9,136 nucleotides of DNA, from assembly GCA_902796535.1 (NCBI GenBank), contig CADBPL010000234.1, positions 1-9,136 on the forward strand. Reading direction: 5' to 3'. A program made the translations under genes and the position numbers. Position 1 is the first letter of the stretch. Each line of letters starts with the position of its first letter. The stretch comes from Oscillospiraceae bacterium (GTDB lineage: Bacteria; Bacillota; Clostridia; Oscillospirales; Acutalibacteraceae). The notes below the pieces were generated by a model. The model saw nothing but the letters and a program-made list of their open reading frames with translations, had not been told where the DNA came from and searched no databases. Below, one piece after another: positions 1-4,948 of this stretch.

Positions 1-1214
1 CTGCGGAAGGTGAACGTGTAAAGCGGCATGATGTAGCGGCCGGGATTGTAGAAGCGGAACTCCGGTGAATCGGCGGCAAACGCTTTGGCCAGCCCGTCCA
101 GCGGCAGCCAGGTGTACATCATCAGCGCCGGGCCCTGCGCCTGAGAGAAATGATAGATCTTCCGCTCCATCTCCAGCGCGTCAAGATACGGGAAATTCAT
201 ATGGCGGAAATGGGAGGCCCGCTGCGCCGAAACGCGGTTGACCGTTTCCGCAAAGGTAAGCGACGTGGGCATTTTGGTGCGCATTTGCAGCACCTGCGCC
301 AGACAGCCGCCCATGTTCTTTTCCTTCGCCGTGACCCGGCGGCTGCACAGCACCATCATCATCGTGTCGTCGCTGCGGTAATTGAGCGCCGCCGCGTAAA
401 TCTTGTAGCCGGTCTGCATCAGGATCTCCGGCGCGACGCGGTTCTTTTCGCAATAATCAAGCAGCAGCTTCGTCGTTTCCTCATCTGCGCACAGGTGCGC
501 GCTCTGCGCCCGGTCATGGATCGGGTCGAACGCCACAGGCACGGTCAGGTCGGGCTTGCGCCTGCGCTGTTTTTCCAGCATGGCGGGGCCGTGAACGCCC
601 GCGTAAAACGGCGGGCAGCCCATGCCGCGGTGAAACTGATCGAAGTATTCATAGTCTTTTTTATATTGTTCGCTTTTCAGGTAATCATATTCCTTCGGCA
701 AATGGTCTTCAAAGCGGGCAAGCGGGGCTGGCATTTCGCCGCCCGACGCGAGCGCGTCATAAACCGCGAACAGATCGCGGAACAAAACGGACGCGGCAAA
801 CGCATCCATGATCAGATGGCAGGCGTTGATATACACGCCGCACCGGTTTTCACAATCGGTAAAAAAGCAGACGCGGAACGTTTCCTTCAGCGGCCGAACC
901 GCCTTCGCCGCGTCCGCCTCAAAACAGGAAACCTGTTCTTCTTTTGAAGCGAAATGATGCACCTGCACGCCGTTAACTCGATAATCCGGCAGAAAATACT
1001 GCATCAGCTTACCTTTCTTTTTAATAAAGCGAAGGCGCAGGCAATCGTTGCGTTCGATCTCGAGGTTCAGCGCCTGCTCCAGAACGCCGAAGTCGAGCTT
1101 TTTGGCCGTGGCAAAGGAAACGGCCACGTTGGTGACCTGCTTGTGCAGGCTGTATTTGAGCATGTAGCACATCGTTTCCTGCGAAGGGATCAAGGGGTAA
1201 AGCTTTTGTTCCAT
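1..1214 (-). CDS. Condensation-domain-like acyltransferase (partial, C-terminus off the left edge)
   Basis: Reading leftward from the ATG at 1214, the frame stays open to the window edge, giving about 404 residues without a stop. The N-terminus begins MEQKLYPLIPSQ. A HxxxD motif (HLIMDA, residues 133-138, His codon at 818-816) sits where the HHxxxDG active site of the NRPS condensation/CoA-dependent acyltransferase superfamily is expected. It is followed by the typical stretch with FRDLFAVYDAL and later KDYEYFDQFH. The first His of the usual HH pair is Cys and the final Gly is Ala. Known family members join acyl groups to amines or alcohols (peptide synthesis, wax esters, alcohol acetylation). 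No adenylation or carrier domain is visible, so a stand-alone acyltransferase is inferred. The ATG at 1214 is preferred because AAGGAG lies 10 nt upstream; the out-of-frame ATG at 1221 is only 3 nt from that site. The DFGWG-like second motif would lie off-window. Substrate unknown; no signal peptide, so probably cytosolic. Confidence 0.8.
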   Translation of the reverse strand, partial: MEQKLYPLIPSQETMCYMLKYSLHKQVTNVAVSFATAKKLDFGVLEQALNLEIERNDCLRLRFIKKKGKLMQYFLPDYRVNGVQVHHFASKEEQVSCFEADAAKAVRPLKETFRVCFFTDCENRCGVYINACHLIMDAFAASVLFRDLFAVYDALASGGEMPAPLARFEDHLPKEYDYLKSEQYKKDYEYFDQFHRGMGCPPFYAGVHGPAMLEKQRRRKPDLTVPVAFDPIHDRAQSAHLCADEETTKLLLDYCEKNRVAPEILMQTGYKIYAAALNYRSDDTMMMVLCSRRVTAKEKNMGGCLAQVLQMRTKMPTSLTFAETVNRVSAQRASHFRHMNFPYLDALEMERKIYHFSQAQGPALMMYTWLPLDGLAKAFAADSPEFRFYNPGRYIMPLYTFTFR

Positions 1215-1347
1215 GTTTCATTTTCTCCTTGCGGCCGAACCGCTGCCGTTGAGGAAGGATCGCCTTTGCGTCAATTCCGGCGGAAAGATAGCTGCCGCAG
1301 CCGGCGCAAAAGCAGCCGATCGGAACGCTGCGTTTCAATCTGCAGCT
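1215..1347 (-). promoter_or_regulatory. Long, GC-rich 5' leader of the acyltransferase gene
   Basis: The predicted start of transcription (about 1341) is roughly 125 nt from the start codon, longer than needed for a ribosome site. The leader holds several short inverted repeats. The clearest is GCGG-N5-CCGC at 1231-1243, which directly abuts the AAGGAG ribosome site (1230-1225 on the minus strand) and could affect access to it. I do not recognise a known riboswitch here. A short reading frame crosses the leader but runs through the promoter and into the gene out of frame, so I do not call it. Confidence 0.35.
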
Positions 1348-1376
1348 ATTATAGCACAGTATCACAAAATTGTCAC
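1348..1376 (-). promoter_or_regulatory. Sigma-A promoter for the acyltransferase gene
   Basis: On the minus strand, GTGACA (1376-1371; 5 of 6 matches to TTGACA) is separated by 17 nt from a perfect TATAAT (1353-1348). It points toward the gene starting at 1214 and lies in an AT-rich patch. Confidence 0.8.
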
Positions 1377-1432
1377 GAAAAATTTTAAAAAAATTCATTT
1401 TTTCGTTCTTTCAACTGTTTTACGGGATACCC

Positions 1433-1461
1433 TTGACGAAAAGTTGGGAAAAATGTATAAT
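1433..1461 (+). promoter_or_regulatory. Sigma-A promoter for the metallophosphoesterase gene
   Basis: TTGACG (1433-1438), a 17-nt spacer and a perfect TATAAT (1456-1461) face the gene starting at 1529. With the promoter at 1348-1376 it forms a divergent pair with about 55 nt between the -35 boxes. Transcription should start near 1468. Confidence 0.85.
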
Positions 1462-1465
1462 ATTT

Positions 1466-1498
1466 AAGGCAGCACCGCACAATTTGCAGTGCTGTCTT
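1466..1498 (+). repeat. Inverted repeat / hairpin at the predicted mRNA 5' end
   Basis: AAGGCAGCACCGCA (1466-1479) pairs with TGCAGTGCTGTCTT (1485-1498) around a 5-nt loop. The stem is 14 bp with one G-U pair and one mismatch. It begins within 2 nt of the transcription start expected from the TATAAT at 1456-1461 and ends 15 nt before the AAAGGAG ribosome site (1514-1520). No T-tract follows, so it is more likely a stabilising 5' hairpin or a protein site than an attenuator. Confidence 0.6.
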
Positions 1499-1528
1499 CA
1501 AGATTCAAAGCGAAAAGGAGCTCTGATT

Positions 1529-2527
1529 ATGACAGTCGTAAAAGCGATTTTTTCCCACTTTCCCGTTTTCCTGCTGGCCATTCTTCTCACGATCCTGCCC
1601 TACAAGGGTGTGGAGCTGCCGGTGATCGACACGGCGAAGGAAGACAGCCGTCTGGTCGTGGAGATGATAGCGGACACGCATCTGGAGGAAAAGGAACTGT
1701 TCCGCCAGGCTTTTATGAAAGCGGGCTTTCGCAATTTATCCCGCGCCAAGGTCAAAACGGACGCCGTGGTCATTGCGGGCGATCTGACCAACTATGCCGA
1801 CGAGCCGTCGCTGGCAAAGTATTATGAAATTCTGGAAAAATACAGCCCCGCCAAGGCCATCTCCTGTGCAGGCAACCACGACATCGGGCACGCTGGCGAC
1901 CGGGATGTGACCGACATTTCCCGCGAGGAGGCAAAGGCAAACTTCATTCGCTACAACAACGCCTACCTCGGCATCGACGCAGCCGAAAATTACTACAGCT
2001 ATGACGTCAACGGCTACCGATTCATCGTCATCGGCGACATCTGCTATGACGGCGGCCACTGGGACGATATGGATCTGGGCGCGGAACAGTTAGCGTTCCT
2101 TGACCGTGAGCTGGCCGCCGCCACTGCCGAACACAAGCCTGCGTTCGTGGTCTGCCACTGGCCGGTGGACGGCGTCAACGGGCAGGAAACCATCTGGCCG
2201 GGCAGCGGCATTGACCTGAGCAAAAACGACGTAAAGAGCATTATGGAAAAATACCAAAACGTGTTTTACATCAGCGGCCATATGCACACGGGCATCAAGA
2301 GCAAGGTGATCGGCGAACGCTACGGGCTGGCGAGCGTGGAAACCGTCAACGGCGTCACCTACCTCAGTCTGCCCACTTACGGGCTTGTCAATTCCTTCGG
2401 CGACCCCATCTTCGGCACGGGGATGCAGTTAGAGGTCTATGACGATGAAGTGATCATTCGCCCGCGCAACTTTATCACCAACAAATGGTACACCAACGCC
2501 GTTTATGAAATCGGTCTGGTCAAATAA
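1529..2527 (+). CDS. Membrane-anchored metallophosphoesterase (calcineurin-like)
   Basis: This 332-residue protein has the metal-binding motif series of the calcineurin-like phosphoesterase family (Pfam Metallophos) in the right order: DTH (49-51), GD (84-85), GNHD (115-118), CHWP with His210, and GHMH (250-253). These residues normally hold a dinuclear metal centre that hydrolyses phosphomono- or diesters; the substrate cannot be read from sequence. Residues 6-25 form a hydrophobic helix after a single Lys, so an N-terminal anchor or uncleaved signal with an extracellular catalytic domain is likely. The ATG at 1529 is chosen because AAAGGAG (1514-1520) lies 8 nt upstream and the promoter at 1433-1461 makes the longer in-frame extension from 1370 untenable. 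It has its own promoter and no co-directional neighbour before the convergent hairpin at 2554. Family confidence is high, specific role unknown. Confidence 0.93.
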   Translation: MTVVKAIFSHFPVFLLAILLTILPYKGVELPVIDTAKEDSRLVVEMIADTHLEEKELFRQAFMKAGFRNLSRAKVKTDAVVIAGDLTNYADEPSLAKYYEILEKYSPAKAISCAGNHDIGHAGDRDVTDISREEAKANFIRYNNAYLGIDAAENYYSYDVNGYRFIVIGDICYDGGHWDDMDLGAEQLAFLDRELAAATAEHKPAFVVCHWPVDGVNGQETIWPGSGIDLSKNDVKSIMEKYQNVFYISGHMHTGIKSKVIGERYGLASVETVNGVTYLSLPTYGLVNSFGDPIFGTGMQLEVYDDEVIIRPRNFITNKWYTNAVYEIGLVK

Positions 2528-2553
2528 GGATCTCTTTTTCTTTCCGAAACGAA

Positions 2554-2592
2554 CATTCCCTTCTGCACCCGGAACAAGTGCAGAAGGGAATG
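2554..2592. terminator. Perfect 15-bp hairpin between convergent genes
   Basis: CATTCCCTTCTGCAC (2554-2568) and GTGCAGAAGGGAATG (2578-2592) are perfectly complementary, with a 9-nt loop. It lies between the stop of the phosphoesterase (2527) and the stop of the oxidoreductase (2661), so it could end both transcripts. Neither side has a clear run of T: AATCC follows on the plus strand and TTCGTTTCGG on the minus strand, so termination may be weak or factor-dependent. Confidence 0.6.
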
Positions 2593-2660
2593 AATCCGTT
2601 CAGGAGGATTTTCACCGGCGCCGCGCCATTCACCTCGCGCCTCACCGGAATCATGCGGTA

Positions 2661-3974
2661 TTATCTTGATTCGATCGGCAGGTCGAACCGCGCAATGCTG
2701 CGGTCCCACTGCGCGATCGCAGCCGGAGAAAACGTTTCCGGCGCGTTCTTATACAGCTTGGCAGCACGACCGCCGCGCATCAGGCCGTTGACCACGGCAA
2801 AGAATGCCGACGGTTTTTTCATGCCCCGGCGCAGCTTGCCCAGCAGCGCGGGAACGCTCACGCCCTGTCCCCCGCCCGCAAGGTCGGAGGATTCGACCAC
2901 GCGCGCCGCGAACAGAAAATCAACGTCCTGCGCGGGCAGGCGCAGCAGCGCGCTCTTGAGCCCGGCGTTTTTGGCCGTGTCGCCGCCGTAGAGCCGGTGA
3001 AAGGCACGGTTGTAAAGCCACAGATCCTGCGCCGTGCAGCCCGGATGCGCAAGCACCGTTTCAGCCAGCAGTTTACCGGCGCGCAACGACAGGTCGATCC
3101 CCATCCCGTTCATAGGGGTGGTCATGAACGCGCTGTCGCCAACGGCTGCATAACCGTCCGCCGTCATGCGCGTGAGCGGCCGCCGCACGGGGATGACGCC
3201 GGATTGCCCGCCGTGAACGATCCGCGTGCCCATCCAGGGGTGCGACGCGCGGAACTGCGCCAGATGCGCTTCAAACTGCGCGTCGGTCAGCGGGTCGATG
3301 CGCCCGATCAGCACATCCACGCTGTCCGGGTTCGTGCAAAACCACGACAGCCCCGCTTCACCCGCATGGCGCAGATAGACCTCGAACGGGATTTCAGGCG
3401 CCGCGGCGTCGGGCAGACGGTCGAAATAGACGCGCCGAGCGTAAAACAGGTCGCCGCGCCGCGGAGACTTTTCGATGCCCAGCGCCTCAGGCAGCCCGGT
3501 GCGCACGGGAGAAAAAGCGCCCGCCGCGTCGATCACCAGATCGGCAGCCATGTCGCCCGCCCGTGTGCGCAGCCCCGTCACGCGCAGCCCTTCCGTCAGC
3601 GGCGCCGTCACCTGCGTTTCAAAAAGGAACCGAACGCCGCAGGCCTCGGCGTGTTCGAGCAGCAGCCGATGCAAAGGCTTGCGCCACATCACGCGCTGGC
3701 GGCTGTTCGCGTCAAAATGAATATCGACATGCGTTTGCCCGTTGGGGCTGACAAAGGTGCAGTCGCCGCGGTCGCGCCAGATCTCACGCGGCAGATCGCT
3801 CTCCGCCACGCCGAGCGCGTCGGCCAGCAGGGAAAATGTGAAGCGATCCTCCCAATCGTGCCCAAGCTGCTCACGCGCGGCCTGCTCCACGACCGTGACG
3901 CTGTGGCCGGCTTTGGCCAGCATCGCCCCGGCAGCCAAACCGCCGTGACCGGCGCCTGCAATCAAAATCTGCAT
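2661..3974 (-). CDS. FAD-dependent oxidoreductase (FAD-binding-3 / geranylgeranyl-reductase-like)
   Basis: The 437-residue product starts MQILIAGAGHGG, a Rossmann GxGxxG (residues 7-12) at the extreme N-terminus, with the ribose-binding acidic residue at about E30 (VVEQ). Further family marks are DAAG with SPVR (149-158) and a GD motif leading into NGMGID (279-294), which contact FAD in the PHBH-like group of flavoproteins (hydroxylases, halogenases, geranylgeranyl reductases, dehydrogenases). The length fits that group. The substrate is not predictable, and no biosynthetic partner is adjacent. The start is the ATG at 3974: AGGAGG (3987-3982) is 7 nt upstream, whereas an in-frame GTG at 3980 would overlap the ribosome site. 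It is cytosolic, with no signal peptide. It is transcribed alone from a full-consensus promoter at 4020-4048 and is convergent with the phosphoesterase. I am sure of the fold and cofactor, not of the reaction. Confidence 0.9.
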   Translation of the reverse strand: MQILIAGAGHGGLAAGAMLAKAGHSVTVVEQAAREQLGHDWEDRFTFSLLADALGVAESDLPREIWRDRGDCTFVSPNGQTHVDIHFDANSRQRVMWRKPLHRLLLEHAEACGVRFLFETQVTAPLTEGLRVTGLRTRAGDMAADLVIDAAGAFSPVRTGLPEALGIEKSPRRGDLFYARRVYFDRLPDAAAPEIPFEVYLRHAGEAGLSWFCTNPDSVDVLIGRIDPLTDAQFEAHLAQFRASHPWMGTRIVHGGQSGVIPVRRPLTRMTADGYAAVGDSAFMTTPMNGMGIDLSLRAGKLLAETVLAHPGCTAQDLWLYNRAFHRLYGGDTAKNAGLKSALLRLPAQDVDFLFAARVVESSDLAGGGQGVSVPALLGKLRRGMKKPSAFFAVVNGLMRGGRAAKLYKNAPETFSPAAIAQWDRSIARFDLPIESR

Positions 3975-4019
3975 ACTCACTCCTCCTGTCCGGAAAAAGT
4001 CGTTTGAAGGATATATCGA

Positions 4020-4048
4020 ATTATACCCAATCGCTTCTGAAATGTCAA
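4020..4048 (-). promoter_or_regulatory. Full-consensus sigma-A promoter for the oxidoreductase
   Basis: On the minus strand, TTGACA (4048-4043), a 17-nt spacer and TATAAT (4025-4020) match the consensus at every position and spacing. Transcription should start near 4013, leaving a leader of about 40 nt. Such a strong promoter usually implies either high constitutive expression or repression; see the inverted repeat at 4047-4070. Confidence 0.9.
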
Positions 4049-4070
4049 TGAGGGAACGCAGCCCCTCATT
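4047..4070. promoter_or_regulatory. Inverted repeat touching the -35 box; possible operator
   Basis: AATGAGGG (4047-4054) and CCCTCATT (4063-4070) are perfect inverted copies separated by 8 nt. The left arm overlaps the last two bases of the -35 box of the oxidoreductase promoter. The 24-bp dyad is of a size bound by dimeric regulators. It could also act on the divergent gene at 4166, whose promoter lies 35 nt further right. No regulator gene is next to it, so the operator role is inferred from position only. Confidence 0.4.
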
Positions 4071-4104
4071 ACAGTAAATTAAAAATTATTATTTAAATAT
4101 TCTA

Positions 4105-4134
4105 TTGATTGAAGCCATCCGGAAATGTTATATT
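4105..4134 (+). promoter_or_regulatory. Probable promoter of the ART-like gene
   Basis: TTGATT (4105-4110), an 18-nt spacer and TATATT (4129-4134) precede the ribosome site at 4156-4160 in an AT-rich region. The match is moderate (4 of 6 and 5 of 6). Its position argues against the longer in-frame start at 4109. Confidence 0.55.
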
Positions 4135-4165
4135 AAAAGCAATTCCAAACATCCCGGAGGCGGCC

Positions 4166-4699
4166 ATGAGGATCGTAAAAGGCGCTGCGCGAAAAAAGAA
4201 CAAACAAGTCAACAAAGCAAAACGCTTTCTTGCCTTTGTCGAATGCAGACTGCCCGGCGGCATATTCTACGAACAAATAGCGGCCGATCTTTCGGAAAAA
4301 GAGCCTTTCGGCAGGCTTATGGTCGACATCGTCTCTTTCCTCGCAGGGAACAGGATCTCCCATTCCCTGTTCCCCGCCTTGAGCGTTAAAAAAACCGGCG
4401 AATACACCGCGGACGGTTTTCTGTATCACATTACGCCCGTGAAAAACATCGAAGCGATCCGGCAAAAAGGCATTGTGCCAAACAACCGCTTTGTTTTTCT
4501 TACGGACGATGCGGATTATTACATCAACGTCAGCGGTTATCCGGACTGGAAGGCGAAGGCACGCAGAGAAAACACCGATTTCTGCGTTTTGAAAATACAC
4601 GCTTCCTCCCTGAGAAAACAACACAAAATTTTTTGCATTGACAGAGAGCACGAATTTGTAACGGAAACGGTGGAACCGGAGTTTATTGTTTTTGAGTGA
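4166..4699 (+). CDS. Small protein with ADP-ribosyltransferase / RNA 2'-phosphotransferase-like C-terminal domain
   Basis: The product is 177 residues. The ATG at 4166 is chosen because GGAGG (4156-4160) lies 5 nt upstream and the promoter overlaps earlier starts. Residues 1-20 are very basic (many Lys/Arg) and residues 1-80 match nothing I know. The C-terminal part reads like the ART fold shared by DarT (DUF4433) and Tpt1/KptA: FLYHITPVKNIEAI then KGI (85-103, His88), FLTDDADYY (111-119), VLKIHASSL (141-149), and a final EFVTETVEPEFI (163-174). That last segment resembles the E..(V/L)....VPPEYI closing strand that carries the catalytic Glu in DarT-like enzymes. Such enzymes move ADP-ribose to DNA, RNA or protein, or remove a 2'-phosphate from RNA. 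The motif reading is by eye and the reaction is not established. No DarG-like macrodomain antitoxin gene lies beside it. It may be a stand-alone enzyme, an orphan toxin or a degenerate relative. No signal peptide. Confidence 0.75.
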   Translation: MRIVKGAARKKNKQVNKAKRFLAFVECRLPGGIFYEQIAADLSEKEPFGRLMVDIVSFLAGNRISHSLFPALSVKKTGEYTADGFLYHITPVKNIEAIRQKGIVPNNRFVFLTDDADYYINVSGYPDWKAKARRENTDFCVLKIHASSLRKQHKIFCIDREHEFVTETVEPEFIVFE

Positions 4700-4747
4700 A
4701 GCGGTTCTTCCCACAAAAAGAAAAACGCGCTTTTTGGTTCGTCACAC

Positions 4748-4776
4748 TGTACATCCGGCACAAAATGGTGTATAGT
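4748..4776 (+). promoter_or_regulatory. Candidate promoter of the lipase-like gene
   Basis: TGTACA (4748-4753; 4 of 6), a 17-nt spacer and TATAGT (4771-4776; 5 of 6) lie 49 nt after the stop of the ART-like gene. They would start a transcript near 4783, with a leader of about 165 nt before the GTG at 4949. Read-through from the upstream gene cannot be excluded because no convincing terminator separates the two. Confidence 0.5.
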
Positions 4777-4815
4777 AAAAAAGACGGATCGAACCGCAGC
4801 CCTGACGGGATCAGT

Positions 4816-4916
4816 CACAGGCAAACCTGCGCGATCTGTTTCAAGCGCGTCTGAAAAAACGCACAAGCCTGATTCGATACAGATCGGCCTGACCGGCAAA
4901 ACGGTCGGGTTTGCCG
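4816..4916 (+). ncRNA. Structured 5' leader RNA, possibly a degenerate c-di-GMP-I (GEMM)-like element
   Basis: Long-range complementarity is clear. GGCAAACC (4820-4827) pairs with GGTTTGCC (4908-4915), enclosing CGATCTGT (4832-4839) paired with ACAGATCG (4879-4886) and a small hairpin GACCG-N6-CGGTC (4891-4906). Together they can form a three-way junction ending 32 nt before the start codon. Segments recall the c-di-GMP-I riboswitch in the correct order: ACAGGCAAACC, ACGCACAAGCC, GGCCTGACC, CGGTCGGGTTTGCCG. However, the usual GNRA-capped hairpin and an exact ACGCAAAGCC are missing. Mutually exclusive pairings exist (CAGGC 4818-4822 with GCCTG 4867-4871), which would suit a switch. Structure is supported; identity is only a hypothesis. 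Confidence 0.35.
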
Positions 4917-4948
4917 CCCTAAATCTTGACTGTGAGAAGGTGTGTTTT

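Noticed and set aside
150..947. Plus-strand open frame of 265 codons
   Set aside because: It lies antisense within the condensation-type gene, is rich in Arg/His, shows no domain motif and has no ribosome site. It is a frame shadow of GC-rich coding DNA.
1021..1398. Minus-strand small protein with a CxxC-like segment (CFCAGCG)
   Set aside because: The frame runs through the TATAAT promoter and then into the condensation-type gene out of frame; the Cys-rich piece is probably chance.
2997..4007. Plus-strand open frame of 336 codons
   Set aside because: It is antisense to the FAD oxidoreductase, which has a clear GxGxxG, GD motif, promoter and AGGAGG. The translation is Arg/His-rich without motifs.
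4133..4714. Minus-strand open frame of 193 codons opposite the ART-like gene
   Set aside because: No ribosome site or recognisable motif. The plus strand has a promoter, GGAGG and a readable ART-like pattern, so the plus strand is preferred.
4711..4740. Possible terminator after the ART-like gene
   Set aside because: Only a 7-bp AT-rich pairing (CAAAAAG with CTTTTTG) could be found, with no T-run after it; too weak to call.
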